A DNA stretch of 64,000 nt, taken from positions 65,859 to 129,858 of the forward strand of contig NZ_JALKAP010000006.1 of NCBI RefSeq assembly GCF_023016045.1, in the 5' to 3' direction. Position 1 is the first letter of the stretch. Every line of letters starts with the position of its first letter. The notes under the pieces were generated by a model. The model saw only the letters and a program-made list of their open reading frames with translations, was not told the DNA's origin and searched no databases. Positions 57,772-63,987 of this stretch are shown piece by piece. Origin of the DNA: Marinobacter sp. S6332. Its GTDB lineage: Bacteria; Pseudomonadota; Gammaproteobacteria; Pseudomonadales; Oleiphilaceae. A program made the position numbers and the translations under genes.

Positions 57772-58737
57772 CTAAGCCGCTTGTCGTCGCCGTCCAGGAT
57801 TCCGGTAATCCTGATAGCTATCTTCAAACGCGGTCGCCCGGTGGCACCATCGTTCCGGGTCCAGATTCAGCCGTTCCAGAATCGGTAGCGCCTTCTCATC
57901 AATAGCGCCCCGTTTGTCACTCCGGCTGATCCGCCCGGTGCAATCTACCAGTTCCAGGTAATCTTCAAAGCTGAACAGGATGCCTCGCTGGAAGCCGTTT
58001 CGAATGACGCCTTCAAAACCCAGTAGTGGTTTTAACGGTACCGAAAACTCATTCAGCGCCTGCTGTTCTGTTTGCCGGGCAATGGCTTCTGCCAGATCAA
58101 AGGTGGGATGAATTCGCTCCTTGATGCTGGTGTGTTCGGAGGTTTCTGGCGTCTCCGCCATGGCAGCGCGGATTGGGTTCAGATCGACGTAGACCATGCA
58201 GGAGAGAAGGGCCTCCTCGGTATCCAGAGCCTGGGATTTGAATCTGCTTTCCCAGAAATGGCCGGTGCACTCATCTTCCCGGTTGGCCTGCCTCGCAATT
58301 GGCTCATTCAGGCATTTCATAAACCAGCTCAAGTCCGCCAACCGTTGCCGGAAGGTTTCCACGTACGCCTCCACTCGCCGAAGCTCTGCAGCACACAACT
58401 CGTCGCCCCGATGATAACGCTGAACCAGTGGCGGCCCTTTGTAAAGGCTGCACCAGCGCGCCAGCACCTCATCCATACTCCAGGGTTCCACCTCATCCGG
58501 GCTGAGCTTCACCACCAGGTGGTAGTGATTCGACATCACCGCATAAGCGGCAACATCTACCGCGAACACAGATGCCAGAAGCCGGATTCGCTCTTCAATC
58601 CAGCCCCGCCGGTGCTCATAACAGCGCCCGGTGGCGCGGTCCTGCCCGCACAGGAATGTGCGGCGCACGCAGCGTGAGATCACGTGGTAGAAGGGGGTGT
58701 CTGAAACGCTGACCAGTTCTGCTCTGGCTTTGGGCAT
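57772..58737 (-). CDS. REP-associated (RAYT/IS200-like) transposase
   Basis: A 321-residue Y1-transposase-like protein from ATG 58737, preceded by AAGGA. The HUH motif is in MSNHYHLVVK (His71, His73), and the group-specific CTGHFWESRFKSQAL and MVYVDLNPIRAA follow. At the position of the usual catalytic tyrosine (LNxxY) this sequence reads LNEPI, with Ile147. The protein may act differently from the classical E. coli RAYT or use another tyrosine. RAYTs are tied to short palindromic REP elements, and motif copies flank this gene at 57554 and 59492. The open frame extends upstream to 58860, but the family N-terminus is MPKARAELVS. Confidence 0.85.
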   Translation of the reverse strand: MPKARAELVSVSDTPFYHVISRCVRRTFLCGQDRATGRCYEHRRGWIEERIRLLASVFAVDVAAYAVMSNHYHLVVKLSPDEVEPWSMDEVLARWCSLYKGPPLVQRYHRGDELCAAELRRVEAYVETFRQRLADLSWFMKCLNEPIARQANREDECTGHFWESRFKSQALDTEEALLSCMVYVDLNPIRAAMAETPETSEHTSIKERIHPTFDLAEAIARQTEQQALNEFSVPLKPLLGFEGVIRNGFQRGILFSFEDYLELVDCTGRISRSDKRGAIDEKALPILERLNLDPERWCHRATAFEDSYQDYRNPGRRRQAA

Positions 58738-58869
58738 GGTGGGGTCCTTGTCTTCCGTGACTGTTGACATGCTCATATCATGCATCAATAATTCGGATCT
58801 GTATAGATGTACAGTATTTTGGTGTTTTAGTGTGCTTCCCTTATTTCTGCTATTTCTCAAACTCTATTT

Positions 58870-58881
58870 TTGTATGTACAA
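58870..58881 (+). promoter_or_regulatory. TTGT-N4-ACAA operator candidate over the brnT1 -10 element
   Basis: TTGTATGTACAA overlaps TACAAT (58877-58882), a good -10 element placed 8 nt before the brnT1 ATG. The same TTGT-N4-ACAA pattern stands at the same place before the second brnT. BrnA-type antitoxins repress their own operon, so this is the likely BrnA binding site; that is inference. No good -35 was seen. Confidence 0.5.
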
Positions 58882-58890
58882 TAAATCCAG

Positions 58891-59160
58891 ATGAATATTG
58901 AATTCGATCCAAGGAAGGATGAGAAGAACACTGAAAAGCACGGTGTTTCGTTAGCTGATGCCGCCAGGCTCGAATGGGATTGGGTGTGGGCTATGGAGGA
59001 TTTTCGTAATGATTATGGCGAGCGCCGAATGATTGGGTATGGCCCCATAGGCGATCGTGTCTACTGTGTTGTTTACACAGAGCGAAAAGGCATCCGCCGC
59101 ATAATCAGTCTTCGAAAGGCAAATCGTCGGGAGGTGAGGCTTTATGCAGACAAAATCTAA
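58891..59160 (+). CDS. brnT: BrnT-family toxin, first copy
   Basis: An 89-residue toxin of the BrnT family. The start IEFDPRKDEKNTEKHGVSLAD and the end RRIISLRKANRREVRLYADKI are the family signatures. BrnT is a RelE-fold ribonuclease that stops translation and is neutralised by BrnA. It overlaps brnA by 17 nt, as does the second pair at 63.5 kb. There is no Shine-Dalgarno, and the -10 element ends 8 nt before the ATG, so the transcript is probably leaderless. It diverges from the RAYT gene. Confidence 0.9.
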   Translation: MNIEFDPRKDEKNTEKHGVSLADAARLEWDWVWAMEDFRNDYGERRMIGYGPIGDRVYCVVYTERKGIRRIISLRKANRREVRLYADKI

Positions 59161-59449
59161 ATCAGGTCGGAAGTTTACACTGCCTTCGAGCGATGAAGAG
59201 TCAGGCATTAACGAGGGGATTGCACAAGACGCAGATACACGCGAGCTCACGGAAGAAGAGTTCCGCCGGTTGCGTCCGGTTGGTCGGCCAAAGGCAGAGG
59301 TTACGAAGGAGCGGATAACTATCAGACTTTCACCGGAGGTCGTTGAGCAGTTTCGCGCCACAGGCAGCGGCTGGCAAACCCGAATGGACAAGGCGCTTCA
59401 GGAGTATCTGAGAACCCACAGTCAGTCCGATATTGAGAGGTTGGGATAA
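59144..59449 (+). CDS. brnA: BrnA-family antitoxin, first copy
   Basis: 101 residues. The C-terminal ribbon-helix-helix region reads KERITIRLSPEVVEQFRATGSGWQTRMDKALQEYL, the BrnA hallmark (GSGWQTRM). It is an unusually long version, with an acidic N-terminal segment (PSSDEESGINEGIAQDADT) that probably wraps the toxin. It binds BrnT and the operon promoter. It overlaps brnT by 17 nt, and motif copy 4 begins 43 bp after its stop. Confidence 0.88.
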   Translation: MQTKSKSGRKFTLPSSDEESGINEGIAQDADTRELTEEEFRRLRPVGRPKAEVTKERITIRLSPEVVEQFRATGSGWQTRMDKALQEYLRTHSQSDIERLG

Positions 59450-59491
59450 TGCACAACAATCGAGGGAATCTACTAAAGATCATGTAAAGAT

Positions 59492-59504
59492 CATGGACAG
59501 GCAC
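59492..59504 (+). repeat. CATGGACAGGCAC motif, copy 4
   Basis: It is preceded by GATCATGTAAAGAT, which duplicates the local GATCATG. The following bases allow a different short hairpin, GGACA/TGTCC. It separates brnTA from the fic-like gene. Confidence 0.85.
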
Positions 59505-59606
59505 CAGTGTCCTCCATAGCAAGTGTAAACTCAGCTTTTAACGCCCGGTATGGTAAATTGGCAGTCTTGAAAACAACTGACAGTTGCACCGCCAACCGGA
59601 GCCGCA

Positions 59607-60308
59607 ATGCCCACCGCCACAGACAACCACTGGTCAATGCCACCCAACCCCGAAAAAGCACTTATGCTTGCACAACGTGCGGTGTCGGTATTTGTTTACG
59701 ATGCAGTGCGCCTGGAGGGCATCAACTTCACGTTGCCGGAGGTGCAAACCTTGCTACAGGGTGTCACAGTGGGTGGGCACCGGCTGAGCGATCAGCAAAT
59801 CGCGGTTAATCAGGGCGAGGCCTGGAAGCTGCTGTTTCAGATGATCCGGGAAAGGATCTTCAGTTTATCGGCCGATTGCGCGATGGCTCTGCATGCGGTT
59901 GCTGCAAGGGAAGAAGCGTTGGAGTGGGGCTGTTTTCGCAGTGGCTCCGTACTGATTGCCGGCACTGATTACGAGCCGCCTGCTGCCAGCGAACTTCCAG
60001 CACGTTTTGACCGCATGATCGATGACCTACAACACATGGATGATGTTTACGATCAGGCTGTCCACCTGTTCCTGACCATGGCCCGTTGCCAGTTTTTCTA
60101 CGATGTAAACAAACGCATGGGGCGTTTTATGATGAACGGCCACCTGCTGAGCAACGGCTATCCTGCCATCAATATCCCGGCTTCACGCCAACTCGAGTTC
60201 AATGAACTTATGCTCCGCTTTTACGAGTCCGGCGATCAGTGTGAAATGAATGCATTCGTGCGTAGCTGCATGGACGAACGGGTCGTTCGTATTATGAAAG
60301 AAGAGTAG
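59607..60308 (+). CDS. Fic-family protein with altered active-site motif
   Basis: A 233-residue Fic-like protein. The motif HxFxDGN(G/K)R reads QFFYDVNKR here: Gln162 replaces the catalytic histidine and Val167 the glycine, while Asn168, Lys169 and Arg170 remain. The downstream MNGHLLSNGYPAINIPASRQLEFNELM is typical of a Fic subfamily I recall as often having Gln at this place, so AMP transfer by the usual mechanism is doubtful. No Fic-inhibiting antitoxin gene is visible. The gene sits between motif copies 4 and 5 with ppnP convergent to it. Confidence 0.82.
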   Translation: MPTATDNHWSMPPNPEKALMLAQRAVSVFVYDAVRLEGINFTLPEVQTLLQGVTVGGHRLSDQQIAVNQGEAWKLLFQMIRERIFSLSADCAMALHAVAAREEALEWGCFRSGSVLIAGTDYEPPAASELPARFDRMIDDLQHMDDVYDQAVHLFLTMARCQFFYDVNKRMGRFMMNGHLLSNGYPAINIPASRQLEFNELMLRFYESGDQCEMNAFVRSCMDERVVRIMKEE

Positions 60309-60330
60309 GCGGGTCAGACCCCCGGCGAGC

Positions 60331-60615
60331 TTACTCGTAAGTGCAGAAGTAAGCCGTATCCAACTCAGTCTTCACCTTAAAACTGGTATTCGCGGCCACC
60401 TCAAAAGCCTTTCCGGCATCGTATCGAACCCAGCTCTCACTGCCCGGCAGCTGCACAGTCAGCGCGCCACTGACAACCGTCATCACTTCCTTTTGGCTGG
60501 TACCGAACTCATACTCACCCGGGCTGATGACGCCCACGGTGGCAGGTAGTGTCTCGCCCTGGAAGGCGATGGATTTTACTTTGCCGTCGAAGTACTCATT
60601 TACACTCAGCATCAT
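60331..60615 (-). CDS. ppnP: Pyrimidine/purine nucleoside phosphorylase PpnP (DUF1255)
   Basis: A 94-residue cupin-fold protein ([77 protein letters not shown]). This is the complete PpnP signature. It phosphorolyses several nucleosides to base and sugar-1-phosphate. It is a metabolic gene in an otherwise selfish neighbourhood. Motif copy 5 sits 8 bp before its start, within the likely promoter. It converges on the fic-like gene with 22 bp between stops. Confidence 0.93.
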   Translation of the reverse strand: MMLSVNEYFDGKVKSIAFQGETLPATVGVISPGEYEFGTSQKEVMTVVSGALTVQLPGSESWVRYDAGKAFEVAANTSFKVKTELDTAYFCTYE

Positions 60616-60622
60616 GTGAGGC

Positions 60623-60635
60623 CATGGACAGGCAC
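60623..60635 (+). repeat. CATGGACAGGCAC motif, copy 5
   Basis: It is adjacent to the ppnP start, with TCGAAGCTGATCATG after it. The strong CAGGC/GCCTG hairpin of copies 1-3 is not kept. Confidence 0.82.
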
Positions 60636-60682
60636 TCGAAGCTGATCATGACAACGGGTCATTAGTTGTAACGGCTTGCATT

Positions 60683-60730
60683 CCATCGCGGCGGGTTCAG
60701 GCTTTCTGCAAATATCGGTTGCCGCGATGG
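60683..60730. repeat. Inverted repeat at the probable left end of the tnpB insertion
   Basis: CCATCGCGGC (60683-60692) and GCCGCGATGG (60721-60730) form a perfect 10-bp inverted repeat with a 28-nt loop. A second hairpin, GGCCTC-GATA-GAGGCC, is at 60806-60821. Subterminal hairpins of this type are expected at IS200/IS605 ends, but the exact boundary is not fixed. Confidence 0.5.
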
Positions 60731-60856
60731 CCTGAGATCCTTATCACCATGCGCGTAAGACTCCTTCCAAATGCCCGGTAGGGATTTGGTGGGAGATACA
60801 AGCGCGGCCTCGATAGAGGCCTTGTCTAATAAAAAACACTGTGCAAATATACAGGT

Positions 60857-61927
60857 ATGGCTGAATTCACGAAAACCCTCAAAGTCCGAGTTCGCGACAA
60901 ACACGCGAAAGGGCTGCGCTGTCAGGCAGCAGCGGTGAACTTTGTGTGGAATTTTGTGAACGAGCTCAGCCATCGAAGCATTCGGGAGCGAAACACCTTT
61001 CTGTCGGCGTATGACCTGCACCCCTACACCAAAGGAGCGGGGAAGCTTCTGGGTTTGCATAGTCAGACTCTTCAGGTCGTTGCTCAGGAGTACGTCACCC
61101 GCAGTAAACAATTTCGCAAAAGCCGGTTGGCGTGGCGCAAAACCCACGGCGTTCGCCGCTCCCTCGGCTGGGTGCCGGTGAACACCGGCGCGGCCCAGTG
61201 GAAAAACGGACAGGTGTTTTTCAACGGTCAGCACTACCAGGTTTGGGACAGCTATGGGCTTTCCCAGTATCGGTTCCGATCCGGATGTTTTGTCGAAGAC
61301 GCCCGTGGCCGATGGTATTTTTGCGTTGTCGTAACGGTGAAGCCTGACAAGCGGTGCGGCACCGGCAGCGTCGGTGTTGATCTCGGCCTAAAAACCACCG
61401 CCACACCCAGCACCGGCGAGCCGCTGGAAGCGGGTCGCTTCTACCGAGATCAGGAGCGAAAGCTGGGCATCGCCCAACGTGCTCGGAACAAGCGGAGAGT
61501 GCAGGCCATCCACGCCAAGATCCGCAATCGGCGTCACGATGCCCTGCACAAATTCAGCCGGGAACTGGTGGACCGAAACGCCCTGATCGTCGTGGGCAAC
61601 GTGTCCAGCTCCGGGCTTGCAAAAACCAACATGGCCAAGTCGGTGCTCGACGCCGGATGGTCAACATTGAAAACGCTGCTGGCATACAAATGCGAATTCG
61701 CAGGCAGCGTTTTCCTGGAAATCAATGAAGCCTACACCACCCAAACCTGCTCGTGTTGCGGAGCACTCTCCGATAACAGTCCGAAAGGTAGAGCGGGTTT
61801 GCGAATAAGAGAATGGATCTGTGAGTGCGGTGTCGCTCACGACCGCGATATCAACGCGGCCAGGAACATTCTCGCGCTCGGACATGAGCGTCTAGCAGTA
61901 GGAATCCCCCTCCAAAAAGCCGGTTAA
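60857..61927 (+). CDS. tnpB: TnpB (IS200/IS605-family RNA-guided nuclease)
   Basis: 356 residues. RuvC motif I has Asp175 (GVDLGLKTTA) and motif III has Asp331 (HDRDINAARNI). The zinc finger uses Cys298, Cys301, Cys322 and Cys324. Where most TnpB have the motif II glutamate (VVEDL-like), this one reads VVGNVSS with Gly247. Glu291 in NEAYTTQTCS may take its place, as I recall for a rearranged TnpB group; this needs alignment. No tnpA accompanies it, so the element would depend on a Y1 transposase in trans. It lies between motif copy 5 and a parDE pair. Confidence 0.9.
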   Translation: MAEFTKTLKVRVRDKHAKGLRCQAAAVNFVWNFVNELSHRSIRERNTFLSAYDLHPYTKGAGKLLGLHSQTLQVVAQEYVTRSKQFRKSRLAWRKTHGVRRSLGWVPVNTGAAQWKNGQVFFNGQHYQVWDSYGLSQYRFRSGCFVEDARGRWYFCVVVTVKPDKRCGTGSVGVDLGLKTTATPSTGEPLEAGRFYRDQERKLGIAQRARNKRRVQAIHAKIRNRRHDALHKFSRELVDRNALIVVGNVSSSGLAKTNMAKSVLDAGWSTLKTLLAYKCEFAGSVFLEINEAYTTQTCSCCGALSDNSPKGRAGLRIREWICECGVAHDRDINAARNILALGHERLAVGIPLQKAG

Positions 61928-61952
61928 GGCGTTTGGTGGGGGAGGATGTCAA
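61905..61952 (+). ncRNA. Right-end hairpin and probable omega-RNA scaffold of the tnpB element
   Basis: A long imperfect hairpin (TCCCCC/GGGGGA, CCAAA/TTTGG, GCC/GGC) spans the tnpB stop and is followed by GGATGTCAA, typical of IS605-family right ends. The omega-RNA of TnpB is normally read through this end into flanking DNA, which becomes the guide. Here the flanking DNA is the 3' end of parE. Confidence 0.55.
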
Positions 61953-62224
61953 CGCTTCTCCCGTGTGTGCCACAGTCGCAGAACATAAATCATCTCGCCC
62001 GCAATCTCATACCGGATTTCGTACTGGTCAATGAGGATACGCCGCACCTCGCGCGGCTCGAATAGGAATAGCTGCTCGCCGACGCGCGGGTTGCTCAACA
62101 GCAGCGTTGGCGCCTTGGTCAGCGCTTGGATCGTGCGTGCGGCCGCCGCAGGATTCACTGGCGCCAGGAACTCGTAAAGCCGTTCCAGGTCGAAGAGCGC
62201 CTTGCTGGTCCACTTCAATTCCAT
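61949..62224 (-). CDS. parE: RelE/ParE-family toxin
   Basis: A 91-residue toxin of the ParE/RelE superfamily (MELKWTSKALFDLERLYEFL, VRRILIDQYEIRYEIAGEMIYVLRLWHTREKR). The start is ATG 62224, one base overlapping the parD stop; a TTG one codon upstream is less likely. The C-terminal WHTREKR is normal, and its stop codon (61949-61951) lies in the GGATGTCAA end of the tnpB element, so the insertion abuts the gene exactly. Confidence 0.88.
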   Translation of the reverse strand: MELKWTSKALFDLERLYEFLAPVNPAAAARTIQALTKAPTLLLSNPRVGEQLFLFEPREVRRILIDQYEIRYEIAGEMIYVLRLWHTREKR

Positions 62225-62493
62225 CAACGTGGCGCCGATAAGGGCGCATCGGTACCGAGACTGTCCGCCCAGGCCTGTATCGCCTGGTGGTTGATGACCT
62301 GGCCAGCATCCACGTCGGCCAGCGCTTCTAGAGTCAGGCGATCGCGCTCTTCCTCCTGAACTATCCAGGAGGAAAGCGCCTGCTTCATGATCCAGCCGCG
62401 CGAGCGCTCAAGACGGTGGGCCAACTGGTCCACCTTCTCGGCCAGCGGGACGGGGACGTGTGCGGTCAGCACACGGGTTTCGGCTTTGGCCAT
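62224..62493 (-). CDS. parD: CopG/ParD-family antitoxin
   Basis: An 89-residue ribbon-helix-helix protein from ATG 62493 with a clear AAGGAG site. ETRVLTAHVPVPLAEKVDQLAHRLERSRGWIMKQAL is the DNA-binding domain and the rest (ALADVDAGQVINHQAIQAWADSL) wraps the toxin. It is the first gene of the pair. Its promoter carries an AATCA/TGATT dyad. Confidence 0.88.
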   Translation of the reverse strand: MAKAETRVLTAHVPVPLAEKVDQLAHRLERSRGWIMKQALSSWIVQEEERDRLTLEALADVDAGQVINHQAIQAWADSLGTDAPLSAPR

Positions 62494-62525
62494 GGACAAT
62501 CTCCTTACCTGAAATGATTGCCTTC

Positions 62526-62555
62526 AATCATAATGATTAATATTAAATCACGCAA
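62526..62555 (-). promoter_or_regulatory. parDE promoter with AATCA/TGATT dyads
   Basis: On the minus strand TTGCGT (62550-62555) and TATGAT (62527-62532) are separated by 17 bp. AATCA-TAA-TGATT (62526-62538) overlaps the -10, and a second TGATT/AATCA pair lies at 62534-62550. These are good candidates for ParD operators. Confidence 0.6.
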
Positions 62556-62600
62556 TCAGGAGAAAATTATCAGGGACGCATGGTCATGGACAAAAATAAT

Positions 62601-62676
62601 CATGGACAGGCGCGGCTTAGCCTGACTTGATTCCCAAAGGCCCGGAGGATTTCGATCCCTCGGGCTTTTTCATTTT
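62601..62676 (+). repeat. Motif copy 6 (one mismatch) with terminator
   Basis: CATGGACAGGCGC is followed by GGCTTAGCCTGAC, keeping the CAGGC/GCCTG pairing with a larger loop. A half copy (TCATGGACA) lies at 62584-62592. Downstream, GCCCGGAGGA/TCCCTCGGGC (one mismatch and one wobble) followed by TTTTT is a classic terminator. The same order of motif then GGCCCGG-type hairpin occurs after copies 2 and 3. Confidence 0.82.
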
Positions 62677-62728
62677 CGCTACCGCTGAGCAAAGCGGAGC
62701 GTCATACGCGTCTGTCTTTCGTCGCTTG

Positions 62729-63070
62729 TTAAGGTCTGCGCTCGATAGAGCCTGAAAGAGCTTCAACTACCCATTGGTTTATGCTCTTGCCCTCTGATGC
62801 CGCAGCAACAACGAGATTCTCATGCAGGTCAGAGCTTAAGCGAACATTAAACTTACCTGAGTAGTGTTTTTTTGGCTCCACGCCATCTTTTTTGCACATA
62901 TCAAGAAACATTGCTAAAGAAATTTCACCTTCTTTATGCAACCCTTCTATATCTGTGGCATAAAAGTCAGCTCCGCCGTTTAGATTGATAAACTCACCCC
63001 GAAACATTTCTATTTCAGGATCATAAGTGATAACTGCTTGATGGCCGTTAAAATTCATTAAATTAATCAT
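62729..63070 (-). CDS. hicB: HicB-family antitoxin
   Basis: 113 residues from ATG 63070. The partial RNase H-like fold reads MINLMNFNGHQAVITYDPEIEMFRGEFINLNGGADFYATD, and the C-terminal DNA-binding ribbon-helix-helix reads KFNVRLSSDLHENLVVAAASEGKSINQWVVEAL. It overlaps hicA by 4 nt. It represses the hicAB operon through its C-terminus. The open frame extends nine codons upstream, but that is hicA sequence. Confidence 0.9.
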   Translation of the reverse strand: MINLMNFNGHQAVITYDPEIEMFRGEFINLNGGADFYATDIEGLHKEGEISLAMFLDMCKKDGVEPKKHYSGKFNVRLSSDLHENLVVAAASEGKSINQWVVEALSGSIERRP

Positions 63071-63321
63071 GGTTTTACCCCGTTTATATCTAACCACCGA
63101 CGAATACTGCTGACCGCTCCTTTATCTGTATCAGGGGACGGGTGTGGTCGGTGAAATACTCTTCTTTCTCCAAACAACCTAATTCCAACTCGAGAGCCTT
63201 CACCCTCTTCGAGAGTGCCCCCAAGCTCGCGAAGTAGGGCTTCAATATCTTTCCATTTAATACTGCCACTCACTGGTCGTGCAAAAATGAGTTCAAGTGT
63301 TTTTTGGTGTTTTCGTTTCAT
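63067..63321 (-). CDS. hicA: HicA-family toxin
   Basis: An 84-residue dsRBD-like mRNA interferase of the variant type (ALLRELGGTLEEGEGSRVGIRLFGERRVFHRPHPSPDTDKGAVSSIRRWLDINGV). In this subfamily the GSH motif is GSR and the histidines of FHRPHP stand later. It cleaves mRNA and tmRNA when not bound by HicB. The ATG has no Shine-Dalgarno, and the -10 element ends 6 nt before it, so the mRNA is predicted to be leaderless. Confidence 0.88.
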   Translation of the reverse strand: MKRKHQKTLELIFARPVSGSIKWKDIEALLRELGGTLEEGEGSRVGIRLFGERRVFHRPHPSPDTDKGAVSSIRRWLDINGVKP

Positions 63322-63327
63322 AGAGGT

Positions 63328-63356
63328 ATTTTAGTACCACTTTATAGTACTGTCAA
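63328..63356 (-). promoter_or_regulatory. hicAB promoter with embedded dyad
   Basis: On the minus strand TTGACA (63351-63356) and TAAAAT (63328-63333) are spaced by exactly 17 bp. An AGTAC/GTACT dyad fills the spacer and is a likely HicB operator. The predicted start of transcription falls at or next to the hicA ATG. Confidence 0.75.
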
Positions 63357-63367
63357 TTCTGTCAGTT

Positions 63368-63455
63368 GAATGTCGAATGTCGAATGTCGAATGTCATGGA
63401 CAGGCACGTCTTAGTCTTGGGCACGTCTCAGTCTTGGACGCGTCTTAGTCTTGTG
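63368..63455 (+). repeat. Tandem repeats 4 x 7 bp and 3 x 17 bp around motif copy 7
   Basis: GAATGTC is repeated four times (63368-63395) directly into motif copy 7 (63395-63407). Then a 17-bp unit, CACGTCTTAGTCTTGGG with small changes, is repeated three times (63405-63455). The third unit contains the -35-like TTGTGA (63451-63456) of brnT2. Confidence 0.85.
63395..63407 (+). repeat. CATGGACAGGCAC motif, copy 7
   Basis: It is joined on its left to a GAATGTC tandem array and its CAC is the first base triplet of the 17-bp tandem array on the right. It separates hicAB from brnTA copy 2. Confidence 0.85.
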
Positions 63456-63479
63456 ATAAATAGTTTTTGTTACTACAAT
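63451..63479 (+). promoter_or_regulatory. brnT2 promoter with TTGT-N4-ACAA operator candidate
   Basis: TTGTGA (63451-63456) and TACAAT (63474-63479) are spaced by 17 bp. TTGTTACTACAA (63467-63478) overlaps the -10, matching the TTGT-N4-ACAA before brnT1. The ATG begins 8 nt after the -10 with no Shine-Dalgarno. Confidence 0.6.
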
Positions 63480-63486
63480 ATTTCCC

Positions 63487-63750
63487 ATGAAAATCGAATT
63501 TGATAACGCCAAGAACGAGCGCAACATAAAATTGAGGGGACTCAGCTTCGAGTTGGCAGCAAAGTTCGATTTCGACGGAGCGATTGAAGTAGAGCAGGTG
63601 GTAAGTGGCGAGCAACGCTACTTTGCGCTCGGTCACATAGGCCCCCGCCTTTACGCTCTGGTTTATACGCTACGCACGGACTTTGTTCGTGTGATCAGCC
63701 TGCGCAAAGCCAATAAACGCGAGGTGCGACGCTATGAGCAATTCAACTGA
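63487..63750 (+). CDS. brnT: BrnT-family toxin, second copy
   Basis: An 87-residue BrnT toxin (IEFDNAKNERNIKLRGLSFEL, RVISLRKANKREVRRYEQF). It is only moderately similar to the first copy, so it is a separate acquisition rather than a recent duplication. It has the same 17-nt overlap with its antitoxin and the same leaderless layout. It is the last complete toxin in the window. Confidence 0.9.
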   Translation: MKIEFDNAKNERNIKLRGLSFELAAKFDFDGAIEVEQVVSGEQRYFALGHIGPRLYALVYTLRTDFVRVISLRKANKREVRRYEQFN

Positions 63751-63979
63751 TCCAGAAATGACAGATAGAGACAATCCAGAGTGGTCTGATGCTATGTTTG
63801 CCAAAGCAAAGCGAGGCACGGCAGCCCGACGGGCAGGGCGACCAAAGTCGAAATCCCCCAAACAGTCCACCACGCTGCGAATTGATGAAGACGTTATCGA
63901 ATTTTTCAAAAGTGGCGGCAGTGGCTGGCAGACCAGAATGAACGAAGCTTTGCGGCAATATGTGTCGGAGCACAGTTGA
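63734..63979 (+). CDS. brnA: BrnA-family antitoxin, second copy
   Basis: An 81-residue antitoxin with the BrnA signature STTLRIDEDVIEFFKSGGSGWQTRMNEALRQYV. It is shorter than the first copy, lacking most of the acidic N-terminus. Motif copy 8 begins 9 bp after the stop, at the very end of the window. Confidence 0.88.
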   Translation: MSNSTDPEMTDRDNPEWSDAMFAKAKRGTAARRAGRPKSKSPKQSTTLRIDEDVIEFFKSGGSGWQTRMNEALRQYVSEHS

Positions 63980-63987
63980 ATAACGAT

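Noticed and set aside
60662..61234. 190-codon minus-strand frame over the start of tnpB
   Set aside because: It is antisense to tnpB and contains the left-end inverted repeat. It has no recognisable domain.
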